The notes under the pieces: generated by a model
Databases searched by the model: none
Told to the model about the DNA's origin: nothing
What the model saw: the letters and a program-made list of their open reading frames with translations, nothing else
DNA from: Sulfurihydrogenibium azorense Az-Fu1
GTDB lineage: Bacteria; Aquificota; Aquificia; Aquificales; Hydrogenothermaceae
NCBI RefSeq assembly: GCF_000021545.1
Contig: NC_012438.1
Span: 1,238,003-1,302,002 of the forward strand
Length of the DNA stretch: 64,000 bases
Reading direction: 5' to 3'
Shown here: positions 27,502 through 35,545 of the stretch, in pieces
How the letters are laid out: each line of letters opens with the position of its first letter
Numbering within the stretch: the first letter of the stretch is position 1
Translations under genes and position numbers: made by a program

Positions 27502-27856
27502 ATTGAGCTTTTACCTCCATTTGCAGTTGTTTCTTAATGGTATACTTCTCTAAGGCTTTTTTGTAAGCATTTTTTTCTTTTATACTCTCTATGATTTTAC
27601 TTTCTTCTTGGTGTAAGTCTTTCAGCTGCTTTTCAACTTCTTCTATTTTTTTATTTAAAAAATTTATATACTCACTTTTAATTTGTAAGTCGTAAATGTT
27701 TTCAACTTTAAAGTTATTTTCTATTTTTAACTGATTAACTAAACCATCTTTATACATATTTTTCTCAAGTATTTTTTTCCTAACTTCCAGCAGTCTATAA
27801 GTATCATTGTTTATTTGATTTTCCAGTACCTTCAAGATTCGGTCTAACTTCTTCAT
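27440..27856 (-). CDS. fliJ: FliJ-like coiled-coil export chaperone
   Basis: Protein of 138 residues that is almost entirely charged coiled coil (for example YINFLNKKIEEVEKQLKDLH), matching the two-helix FliJ/gamma-subunit form. FliJ sits in the FliI hexamer and escorts substrates to FlhA. The main flagellar operon lacks fliJ at its usual place after fliI, and this gene lies between motB and motE, so it is the best candidate. Its start overlaps motB by 53 bases. Sequence conservation is low in this family, hence moderate confidence. Confidence 0.65.
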   Translation of the reverse strand: MKKLDRILKVLENQINNDTYRLLEVRKKILEKNMYKDGLVNQLKIENNFKVENIYDLQIKSEYINFLNKKIEEVEKQLKDLHQEESKIIESIKEKNAYKKALEKYTIKKQLQMEVKAQFEESIKNSDIYNRNFNSYNS

Positions 27857-28601
27857 TAGTCTCTACCTTTTCTGTTTTTACTTTTTCTTTATACTCCTCT
27901 TCCTTGTCCGTTCCTGTTATTAGATTTATCTCTATCCTCCTGTTCATTGACCTTCCTATTTCAGAGGTGTTTGGTGCTATTGGTCTGGTGTCTGCGTATC
28001 CTACAGCCGTAAACATTGCAGGTGGGAGGTTTTTAGACTGTATTAAAAACCTTACAACAGAAGCTGCCCTTGCAGCTGACAGTTCCCAGTTAGACGGGTA
28101 AATACAGTTGCCAGAAGGGGGTATGTTATCTGTATGTCCTTCAACTTCAACAGGTAAGTTTGCTTCTTTTATAACTTCAGCAACTGAAGATAAAAGTTCT
28201 TGGTATTCTTTTTTTATCTCAACACTACAAGGATTAAAAAGTATATAATCTAATATTCTTATTCGTACTCCCATAGGTATTACTTCTACTTGGACTTTTC
28301 CTTCAAGATTTAGCTTTTTTACTATCTGTTCAACTCTTTCTTTTATCTTTTTTTTCGTATCTTCTCTTTTTTGTTTTACACCCACACCTTCTATAATAGA
28401 AGGTGGCGCGGAAGTTGATATAGGTTTAAAACTAAATGCTGCCGATATTGCTTCCACAAAAGAAGCTAGTTTCTTTTTATCTATAGTTGAAATTGCAAAG
28501 AGTGCTATGAATAAAGCAAGAAGTAAACTTAAAAAGTCCGCATAGGGAACAGCCCATCTCTCTCCAGCTCCGTGTTCTTCATGTTTTTTCTTTTTAGCCA
28601 T
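27804..28601 (-). CDS. motB: Stator protein MotB
   Basis: Stator protein of 265 residues. A single membrane helix follows the WAVPYADFLSLLLALFIALFA start; Asp22 is the expected ion-binding residue. The periplasmic OmpA-like domain anchors to peptidoglycan (VEVEGHTDNIPPSG, WELSAARAASVVRFL, NRRIEINL). The Tyr/Phe around Asp22 does not by itself decide H+ versus Na+. The ATG overlaps the motA stop by one base, consistent with coupled 4:2-type stator synthesis. Confidence 0.94.
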   Translation of the reverse strand: MAKKKKHEEHGAGERWAVPYADFLSLLLALFIALFAISTIDKKKLASFVEAISAAFSFKPISTSAPPSIIEGVGVKQKREDTKKKIKERVEQIVKKLNLEGKVQVEVIPMGVRIRILDYILFNPCSVEIKKEYQELLSSVAEVIKEANLPVEVEGHTDNIPPSGNCIYPSNWELSAARAASVVRFLIQSKNLPPAMFTAVGYADTRPIAPNTSEIGRSMNRRIEINLITGTDKEEEYKEKVKTEKVETNEEVRPNLEGTGKSNKQ

Positions 28602-29362
28602 TACTTACCTTGTTCTTCAGATTTTCCTGTGTATATTAAGAGTTGTTCTCTTAGCATTTTAGGGTTTTTAGCTAAAGCTATACCTATTATTCCCTCTAAT
28701 ATCATTTCTCTGGTTTTTATTATATCTTTCGCTTTAGCCTTCATCTTGTGTCCAAATGGTCCAAATAAAAGGTAAGAAGATACAATACCTGTAACAGTTG
28801 CTGTAAAAGCTCCCGCAATACCTTCTGCCATTTCTACAGGGTTTTCAAGTCTCTTTAAGGCAAGTATCAAACCCATAACAGCTCCAACAAGACCAAAAAC
28901 AGGTGTAGTTTCTCCTGCCGTTATCCAGTACTTTGCAGCTCCTTCGTAATACTCTTCTATCTCTGCAATTTCAAGTTCCATCCTTTCTCTGATTACTTCT
29001 GGCTCTAATCCATCAACTAACATCTGAAGTCCTCTTCTAAAAAATGGGTCATCTATGTTTCCTATCTCCGCTTCTATGGATAGTATCCCTTCTTTTCTGG
29101 CTTTTTCTGCTATTTTTATTATCTGGTCTAACGTTTCTTCTGGATTAAGCTGAGGATTACCAAAGACAATTTTAAGTTCTTTATAAGCAGCTACAACGTA
29201 TTTTTGCTTTGTTGCAACTGCAGCAGCTGATAGTGTCGTAGGTACAACAATTATGATAGATGATATATGTATAAGCCCAGCTGGGTTTCCCCCTTCTAGT
29301 ATGTCTCCGATAGCAAATAACACTAACGCTGCAATTATACCACCAATTGTTGTTATATCCAC
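28601..29362 (-). CDS. motA: Stator protein MotA
   Basis: Four-helix stator protein of 253 residues. The first two helices lie in the first 55 residues; the cytoplasmic loop contains the RKEGILSIEAE segment and charged residues for FliG contact; the last two helices start at TTPVFGLVGAVMGLILAL and FTATVTGIVSSYLLFGPF. It is the first gene of the mot block, 18 bases downstream of the ABC exporter ATPase gene. Confidence 0.94.
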   Translation of the reverse strand: MDITTIGGIIAALVLFAIGDILEGGNPAGLIHISSIIIVVPTTLSAAAVATKQKYVVAAYKELKIVFGNPQLNPEETLDQIIKIAEKARKEGILSIEAEIGNIDDPFFRRGLQMLVDGLEPEVIRERMELEIAEIEEYYEGAAKYWITAGETTPVFGLVGAVMGLILALKRLENPVEMAEGIAGAFTATVTGIVSSYLLFGPFGHKMKAKAKDIIKTREMILEGIIGIALAKNPKMLREQLLIYTGKSEEQGK

Positions 29363-29380
29363 GGTTTATCTCCGTTTTTT

Positions 29381-30070
29381 TTATTTTATTATATCAGATT
29401 TTAATAAAACTTCTTCTACGATTTGACCGTCCCTCATCTTGACTATCCTGTCTGTTCTTTCTGCTAAATCAGTTTCGTGGGTCACCATTATTATTGTTTT
29501 TCCTTCTTGGTTTATCTGCTTAAAAATTTCCATTACCTTTTCGGTATTTTTTGAGTCAAGATTACCTGTAGGCTCATCTGCAATTAGTATATCTGGGTCG
29601 TTTGATAGTGCCCTTGCAATAGAGACTCTTTGTTGTTCACCACCTGATATCTGGTAAGGTTTTCTATTTTCTTTTCCTTTTAAACCTAACTTCTCAAGTA
29701 AAACGTTAGCCTTTTCTTTTGCAACTTTTTTATCTACTTTCGCCTTCAACATAGGAACCATAACATTTTCTTCTAAAGTAAGCTCGTTTACAAGGTAGTG
29801 AAACTGAAAAACAAAACCAAACTTTTTATTCCTAAAAGTTGCAAGTTTATTTTTATCTTTGAATGAGACTGAACTACCTTCTACAATAACTTCTCCAGAA
29901 GTAGGACTGTCTAAAAGTCCAAGTATGTAAAGCAACGTACTTTTACCTGACCCTGAAGGCCCTATTATACTTAAAAACTCTCCTTTTTTTACCGAAAGAT
30001 TTACATTTTTTAGTATCTTCTCTTGACCTATTATTTTTTCTATGTTTTTAACTGACAGAATCTCCATCAA
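29381..30070 (-). CDS. ABC transporter ATPase, LolD/MacB/DevA type
   Basis: ATPase of 229 residues of the lipoprotein/peptide exporter family. Walker A GPSGSGKST is at residues 37-45, the signature ISGGEQQRVSIARAL and Walker B DILIADEPTGNLDS follow. It pairs with the FtsX-type permease encoded just upstream (four-base overlap). With an adaptor gene before that, the three form a tripartite exporter. LolD is the alternative reading, but the adaptor favours a MacAB/DevBCA-like export system. Confidence 0.88.
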   Translation of the reverse strand: MMEILSVKNIEKIIGQEKILKNVNLSVKKGEFLSIIGPSGSGKSTLLYILGLLDSPTSGEVIVEGSSVSFKDKNKLATFRNKKFGFVFQFHYLVNELTLEENVMVPMLKAKVDKKVAKEKANVLLEKLGLKGKENRKPYQISGGEQQRVSIARALSNDPDILIADEPTGNLDSKNTEKVMEIFKQINQEGKTIIMVTHETDLAERTDRIVKMRDGQIVEEVLLKSDIIK

Positions 30071-31317
30071 CCACTCCGGAATATATCAACGGGGTTTAGT
30101 TTTGATGCTTTGTAAGAAGGATAAAAAGACGCTAAAACAGAAAAAATTATAGAAAAGAAAAAACCGTAAATATAGTAAACAACACTTCTATCTAAAATAA
30201 AACCTTTTGACCTTACCAGTCCTTCTACATCTATCTTAACAGAAGATAACCACTCTTGAATACTATAACCTAAAACACTACCGATTAAGTAGCCAAAAAA
30301 ACCAACAACAAAGCCTTGATAAACAAAAATTTTTATAATATCTCCCTCTTCGTATCCTACAGCTTTTAAAATTGCTATATCTTTTTTCTTTTCCATTACG
30401 GTCATCATTATTATGTTAAATATTCCAAATGCAGAAACTACCAGTATAGCAAAAACAATCATATATGTTATGTAGTTTTGGATTTTAAAAATTTGTAAGA
30501 AGTTTTTGTAAGCGTACTGCCAGCTTTCTGTGTAGTATCCTGTCTCATTGTGTATTTTTTTTGCTAACCTTTCTGCCATATTTACATCTTTTATCTTAAA
30601 TATTAGCTCATTAACTTCATTGGGTCTTTCTAAGATGGACTGGGCAGTTCTTAAGTTTACATAAACTCTCGTTTGATCTAAGTTTGTTATACCTGATTCA
30701 AAAAAATCAATAACCTTAAATATCTGTTGATTACCGTTAGGTGTTGTAATTATCACTTTTTTACCAATCTCATCTATTCCTAAATCCTTTGCAAGTAATC
30801 TACCCAGTATCACACCGTTTCTATCGGAGAGAAGGTCATTTAACCTTTTGTTAGTAATAAATTTATCTATGACAGAAGCTCTTCTCTCTAATACAGGGTC
30901 TATTCCTATTAAATTTCCTGCTTTTTCTACAGTACCGTACCTTACTATAACTTGACTTGTAAGGTGGGGAGCTATGCCAAGTATATCACTACTGGGGCTA
31001 TACTTTTCTATTATGTACTTGTAGTTTGTTATTTTGTCTTTTTCTTCTTTTGGTTTGTATCCGTAAACTTTTGCGATAGTATCTCTACCAAAAAACAGTT
31101 TTACTATCTCTTGTGGGTTGTTGTCTGGTTTTACTTTTAAGGTAATGTGGGCGTTTAGGTCTATGGCTTGTTCTATAAAGTACTTTTGAAAGCCGTTCAT
31201 CAAGGACGCCATAACGATAAATGCAGCAACTCCAATAGATACTCCAATTATCGATACAAAGGTTTGTCTTTTTCTTTCAAACATAAGTTTTAAAGATAGA
31301 AAAATTACATGGTACAT
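30067..31317 (-). CDS. ABC transporter permease, FtsX/LolC-E/DevC type
   Basis: Permease of 416 residues: one N-terminal membrane helix, a large periplasmic MacB-like domain (about residues 45-270) and three C-terminal helices ending in SFYPSYKASKLNPVDIFRSG, the classic family terminus. It lacks a fused ATPase, so the nucleotide-binding subunit is the downstream gene. Its length equals that of LolC/LolE. Only one permease is encoded here, so the transporter would be a homodimer. Confidence 0.88.
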   Translation of the reverse strand: MYHVIFLSLKLMFERKRQTFVSIIGVSIGVAAFIVMASLMNGFQKYFIEQAIDLNAHITLKVKPDNNPQEIVKLFFGRDTIAKVYGYKPKEEKDKITNYKYIIEKYSPSSDILGIAPHLTSQVIVRYGTVEKAGNLIGIDPVLERRASVIDKFITNKRLNDLLSDRNGVILGRLLAKDLGIDEIGKKVIITTPNGNQQIFKVIDFFESGITNLDQTRVYVNLRTAQSILERPNEVNELIFKIKDVNMAERLAKKIHNETGYYTESWQYAYKNFLQIFKIQNYITYMIVFAILVVSAFGIFNIIMMTVMEKKKDIAILKAVGYEEGDIIKIFVYQGFVVGFFGYLIGSVLGYSIQEWLSSVKIDVEGLVRSKGFILDRSVVYYIYGFFFSIIFSVLASFYPSYKASKLNPVDIFRSG

Positions 31318-31318
31318 C

Positions 31319-32437
31319 TTACTTTCCGATAACCAGTGTATCGCCTTCTTTCAAGCCTTTTAAAACTTTTACATAGCCGTTGTAATCTTCACTTTCAGTC
31401 TGTATATTTATCTCTTTTACTTGGTTTCCTTGAAGGATTTTTACTCTACCTTCTGAGATAAACTCTTTTGGGATAAATATACCTTCTTCCTTTGATAGAA
31501 TTATATTTCCTTCTACTGTCATGTTTACAACAACTGGTAGGTCATAGTTAACATCTGCTTTAACCTTGACGGTTCTTGAGTTTCTGTCTGATTGGAGTTC
31601 TATAGTTTTTATCTTTCCTGTAAAAACTTTATCAGGGTAGGAGTCCAACTTTATTAAAACTTCCATACCTTCTTTTATCTTTGGAATGTACTCTTCATCA
31701 ACAAGTAAGACTGTTTCTATTTTGTTTGGATTTCCTATAGAGACTATCTGGTTAAACTGGGTCATTGAGTTTACGTAATCTCCTTCGTTTAAAAATTTTC
31801 TTAAAACTTTACCGTCTGTAGGAGATTTTACTATGTACTTGTCAAGTTCTTTTTCCAGTGAATTTTTCTTTGCAGATAGGCTTTTTAGTTGAAAGTTAAG
31901 GTCTTGGAGTGTGTCTTTGTAAAGCTCAAGCTGTTTTTTGTAATCTTTCTCTGCAACTTCTAAGTTTTTTGCAACTTCATCAAACTGTTCTTTAGATATA
32001 AGACCTTTTTCAAAAAGGGCTTTTCTTCTTTCGTATATTTTTTTTGCATTTTCATAGACTTGCCTTTTTATCTCTATCTGGGCTTGGTTTTCTCTTTGGA
32101 AAGGTGAGTTTTCTAAGAGTTTCTCTCTTATAGATGCAATCTGGTAATCTATGTCTTTTATGTTTTCATAGATAGTTTGGTTTGATATTTTGGCTATTGG
32201 CTGACCTTTTTTTACTGTATCTCCTTCTTTTATGTACATTTTTTCAACGTATCCAGATACTTCTGACTTTACTACTACTAAATCTGATGTATCTATGTAT
32301 CCTGATGCGTAAACAGATTTTACTACCTGTCTTTTTTCTACTTTGTATGTTTGATAACTGTTATTTTTTTTGTAAAAAAACAAACCTAAAAGTATTAAAG
32401 CTAATACAATGCCAAGGATTACTACTTTTTTAACCAT
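31319..32437 (-). CDS. Periplasmic adaptor of the ABC exporter (HlyD/MacA family)
   Basis: Membrane-fusion protein of 372 residues: N-terminal membrane anchor (residues 4-22), a biotinyl-lipoyl half-motif (VEKMYIKEGDTVKKGQPIAKI), a long alpha-helical hairpin (about residues 80-200), the second lipoyl half (YIVKSPTDGKVLRKFLNEGD) and beta-barrel domains. It bridges the inner-membrane permease to an outer-membrane channel, which is not encoded here. One base separates it from the permease, and its start overlaps the deaminase gene by eight bases. Confidence 0.88.
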   Translation of the reverse strand: MVKKVVILGIVLALILLGLFFYKKNNSYQTYKVEKRQVVKSVYASGYIDTSDLVVVKSEVSGYVEKMYIKEGDTVKKGQPIAKISNQTIYENIKDIDYQIASIREKLLENSPFQRENQAQIEIKRQVYENAKKIYERRKALFEKGLISKEQFDEVAKNLEVAEKDYKKQLELYKDTLQDLNFQLKSLSAKKNSLEKELDKYIVKSPTDGKVLRKFLNEGDYVNSMTQFNQIVSIGNPNKIETVLLVDEEYIPKIKEGMEVLIKLDSYPDKVFTGKIKTIELQSDRNSRTVKVKADVNYDLPVVVNMTVEGNIILSKEEGIFIPKEFISEGRVKILQGNQVKEINIQTESEDYNGYVKVLKGLKEGDTLVIGK

Positions 32438-33731
32438 TTAGTATTTTTTCTCTCCATTTTTTAGCTATGTATAGTACCTTATCTTTTTCTACTGTTTGAA
32501 CTACTTTATTTTTCATCACAACCTTCCCATTTATTATTACAGTGTCAACGTCTAAACCTTTTGCTGAGTAAACAATTTGGGTGTAAGGGTCAAAAAGTGG
32601 CTGTAGGTGTGGCTGATTTACATCTATGACAACTATGTCTGCATCTTTCCCAACTTCTATACTTCCTATTTTGTCTTCCATCATTACTGCTTTTGCACCT
32701 TGTCTTGTAATCATAGCTAAAACTTGTCTGGCAGGTAAAACTGTAGGGTTTAAGTTGTATCCTTTATGTAGCTTTGCAGCTGTAGAAGCTTCTCCTATAA
32801 GGTCTAAGTCGTCGTTGGAAGCTGTCCCATCTGTTCCAAGGGATACAACTACTCCCTTTTCTAACATCTTAGGAATGGGTGCTATTCCTGATGCAAGTTT
32901 TAGATTACTTTCTGGACAGTGGGCTATCTTTACATTTTTCTCTGATAGAAGCTCTATCTCTTCTTCTGTAGGATGAACCATGTGTGCAGCTAAAACTCTC
33001 TCATTTAAAACGCCTATACTGTCTAAATGTTTGACTGGTGTGTTTCCGTACCTGTTTTTAATCTCTTGTACTTCATGCTGTGTTTCTGAGACGTGAATAT
33101 GGTATAAAACGTTGTACTCTATAGCGACTTCCATGGCTTTTACTAAAGTGTTTGGACTACAGGTGTAGGGTGCATGGGGACCAATTGCTGGAAATATATT
33201 TTTATCTTGTCTGTAGGTTAATATAAAATCTTTAGTTTTTTGTATTCCTTCTTCAGGGGTTTTTGCTGCTGGTGTTGGAAAGTCAAGTATACCTGTTGTT
33301 AAAACTGCTTTCATTCCTGCTTCTTTTACAGACTGGGCAACTGCATCTTCGTAAAAGTACATATCTACAAAACATGTTATACCATTTCTTATCATCTCAT
33401 AGCAGGCTAAATCAGTGCCATCTTTTACAAACTCGTAACTTACGTACTTTCCTTCTACTGGCCATATGTACTGTTCAAGCCAAACCTTTAAGGGGTTATC
33501 ACTTCCATACCCTCTAAGTAGTGTCATAGCTGCGTGGGTATGGGTGTTGATTAATCCAGGTATTACTACGTTTGAATTTAGGTCTATCACTTCTTTAGCT
33601 TCAAACTCTGACTTTCCTTCTCCTACTTCTACAATCTTTCCATCTTTTATGGCTACATAGCCGTTTTTGTACTCTGTAAAGTTTTCATCCATCGTTAAAA
33701 TGTAGCCGTTTTTCAAAACTAAATCAAACAT
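32430..33731 (-). CDS. mtaD: MTA/SAH deaminase-type amidohydrolase
   Basis: Metal-dependent amidohydrolase of 433 residues. The metal site residues are visible in NTHTHAAMTLLRGYG, HIHVSETQHEV, VKIAHCPESNLKLASG and LGTDGTASNDDLD. This pattern fits 5'-methylthioadenosine/S-adenosylhomocysteine deaminase, which converts these to inosine forms in a salvage route for methylation and polyamine by-products. A related deaminase (guanine, cytosine) is the alternative. It overlaps the exporter adaptor by eight bases, though no functional link to the exporter is obvious. Confidence 0.85.
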   Translation of the reverse strand: MFDLVLKNGYILTMDENFTEYKNGYVAIKDGKIVEVGEGKSEFEAKEVIDLNSNVVIPGLINTHTHAAMTLLRGYGSDNPLKVWLEQYIWPVEGKYVSYEFVKDGTDLACYEMIRNGITCFVDMYFYEDAVAQSVKEAGMKAVLTTGILDFPTPAAKTPEEGIQKTKDFILTYRQDKNIFPAIGPHAPYTCSPNTLVKAMEVAIEYNVLYHIHVSETQHEVQEIKNRYGNTPVKHLDSIGVLNERVLAAHMVHPTEEEIELLSEKNVKIAHCPESNLKLASGIAPIPKMLEKGVVVSLGTDGTASNDDLDLIGEASTAAKLHKGYNLNPTVLPARQVLAMITRQGAKAVMMEDKIGSIEVGKDADIVVIDVNQPHLQPLFDPYTQIVYSAKGLDVDTVIINGKVVMKNKVVQTVEKDKVLYIAKKWREKILNG

Positions 33732-33741
33732 TCTCTTCCTC

Positions 33742-34053
33742 CTAAATAAACTCTTTTAAAAATTCGTAAAGTTCTTGACTTGGTTGTAAGTCAACATAGT
33801 ACGTTCCATCTTCATGTTCTATTCTTAAAGTTTTCCCATCATCTTTAAAAAAGATGTTTGTAAGACCTTTTGAAAAGTACCACTCAAGTTCTTGGGTTAT
33901 TGACTTCATATAGAGAGTAAATCCTCCCGGTCTTTTGGCTACTTTTGTTAGGACAACGGGAGCTTTGTTGACCCAGTCTTCTTCTTCCCATTCAAAAGTG
34001 TTAACGTCTGTTGCTATACCTTTTAGATTAAACTCTTTCTCTATCCAATTCAT
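33742..34053 (-). CDS. Conserved-looking small protein, function unknown
   Basis: Protein of 103 residues, acidic and rich in Trp, Phe and Tyr, without signal peptide or membrane helix. Alternating short beta stretches (GGFTLYMKSI, TNIFFKDDGKTLRIEHEDGTYYVDL) suggest a compact alpha/beta fold. It lies between a LAGLIDADG-like gene and mtaD with gaps of 4 and 10 bases, so it is likely co-transcribed with them. I do not recognise the family. Confidence 0.65.
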   Translation of the reverse strand: MNWIEKEFNLKGIATDVNTFEWEEEDWVNKAPVVLTKVAKRPGGFTLYMKSITQELEWYFSKGLTNIFFKDDGKTLRIEHEDGTYYVDLQPSQELYEFLKEFI

Positions 34054-34057
34054 TTTC

Positions 34058-34483
34058 CTAACCCTCTACAAATTTTCTTACAGAGCTCCTGCCATGTTTT
34101 ACTTTAGTGTTTTTAAACTCCTTTACTACATCTTTCAAGACTTTCTTTCTTCTCTCTTTTTCAAACTGGTTTGAAAATTTTACTTCAAACAATTTTAAAG
34201 CATTTTCAATCTCTTCTCTACTTGAGACGGTATAATCTTTTATAGTTTTTAAAAAATCTCTTGCTTTTTTATGGGTAAGTGTAAGGTAAACTTTTTTTCT
34301 GTTTTTTCTTAAACTCCCTCCAAAAGTTTCCTTTATAGGTTTTAGTGCATCTTGAGATTTTGCCTTTAATGTTATATGAAGATAAATTGATGTTTTTGAC
34401 CTTTGGTCTTTTCTAAAAGAGATTTTTCCTCCACTGTCAAACAAGCCTGCTGTGTAAAAGAGTAGAGCCTGTTTTTCCTCCAT
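34058..34483 (-). CDS. Free-standing LAGLIDADG-fold protein lacking the catalytic acid
   Basis: Protein of 141 residues. Residues 10-23 (YTAGLFDSGGKISF) match the LAGLIDADG helix-and-strand, and the following strands and helices (SIYLHITLKAKSQDALKPIKETFGGSL, YLTLTHKKARDFLKTIKDY) match the rest of a single-motif homing-endonuclease domain. In active enzymes the eighth position of the motif is Asp or Glu; here it is Gly18, so DNA cleavage is unlikely. A basic C-terminal tail of 35 residues follows. It directly abuts the ispG stop and is not inside an intein or intron. A domesticated DNA- or RNA-binding role is inferred. Confidence 0.7.
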   Translation of the reverse strand: MEEKQALLFYTAGLFDSGGKISFRKDQRSKTSIYLHITLKAKSQDALKPIKETFGGSLRKNRKKVYLTLTHKKARDFLKTIKDYTVSSREEIENALKLFEVKFSNQFEKERRKKVLKDVVKEFKNTKVKHGRSSVRKFVEG

Positions 34484-35545
34484 TTACTTTATATCCATCT
34501 GGGATATTTCTTTTAAAAGTTCATCTACCATCTCTTCTTCTGATACTTTTCTGATTGGCTGACCATTTTTAAACAGTATAGCAGACTTATAACCACAGGC
34601 AAGCCCTATATCAGCTTCTTTTGCTTCTCCTATAGCATTTACAACACATCCCATTATAGCAACTTTTAAGGGTTTATCTATTCCTGAGAGTTTTTCTTCA
34701 ACTTGTTTTACTACCTCAGGAAGGTTAACTTCTATTCTTCCACAGGTAGGACAGGAGACTATCTCTACTCCTTTCCTTCTAAGTCCAAGAGATTGAAGTA
34801 TCTGGTATGCAACTTTAACCTCTTCTTCAGGGTCTGCTGTTAATGATACCCTAACAGTATCTCCTATACCTAAGTAAAATAGAATTCCAAGACCTACAGC
34901 TGACTTGATAGATCCTCTATCCTTTGGTCCTGCTTCTGTGATACCAACGTGGAGTGGTATATCTGTTTTTTCTGCAAAAATTTTGTTTGCTTCTACATTT
35001 TGAAGAACATCAGAGCCTTTTATAGAGACTTTAAAGTTTGTAAACCCAACCTTTTCAAAAAACTCTGACCAGTACAGTGCACTTTCTGCCAGAGCCTGGG
35101 CTGACGGATAACCATACTTATCTAAAAGTCTTTTTTCTAGTGAACCTGAGTTAACTCCAAGTCTTACAGCAATGTTTCTTTTTTTACACTCTTGTAAAAT
35201 CTCTTTTATCTTTCCTTCGTCGTTTATATTTCCGGGGTTAAGTCTTATTCCGTGTATACCACTTTCTAAAGACAGCATTGCAATTCTAGGAGAAAAATGT
35301 ATATCTCCTATTACAGGAATAGGTGAGTTTTTAACTATCTCAGGTAGGGCTAAAGCGTCTTCTTCTCTGGGGACTGCAACCCTTATTATCTCACAACCTG
35401 CTTTTGCAAGTCTGTTTATCTGGTTTAAAGTGGCCTCTATATCGTGGGTTTTAGTGTCTGTCATGGACTGGACAACTATAGGAGCTCCATCTCCTATTTT
35501 AACGTTTCCTACAAAAACAGGTCTTGTCTTTCTTCTTTTAATCAA
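34484..35545 (-). CDS. ispG: 4-hydroxy-3-methylbut-2-enyl diphosphate synthase IspG (GcpE)
   Basis: Iron-sulfur enzyme of the MEP isoprenoid pathway, 353 residues, converting ME-cPP to HMBPP. The N-terminal TIM barrel starts RRKTRPVFVGNVKIG and IVVQSMTDT; the C-terminal 4Fe-4S cysteines are in SCPTCGRIEV and IMGCVVNAIGEA. It starts with TTG overlapping the stop of the lytic transglycosylase gene. It has the two-domain bacterial length, without the plant/Chlamydia insertion. Confidence 0.95.
   Translation of the reverse strand: MIKRRKTRPVFVGNVKIGDGAPIVVQSMTDTKTHDIEATLNQINRLAKAGCEIIRVAVPREEDALALPEIVKNSPIPVIGDIHFSPRIAMLSLESGIHGIRLNPGNINDEGKIKEILQECKKRNIAVRLGVNSGSLEKRLLDKYGYPSAQALAESALYWSEFFEKVGFTNFKVSIKGSDVLQNVEANKIFAEKTDIPLHVGITEAGPKDRGSIKSAVGLGILFYLGIGDTVRVSLTADPEEEVKVAYQILQSLGLRRKGVEIVSCPTCGRIEVNLPEVVKQVEEKLSGIDKPLKVAIMGCVVNAIGEAKEADIGLACGYKSAILFKNGQPIRKVSEEEMVDELLKEISQMDIK

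Noticed and set aside
34058-34483. Intein or group I intron homing gene
   Set aside because: The gene is free-standing, ispG and the neighbouring gene are both intact, and the motif lacks the catalytic acid.
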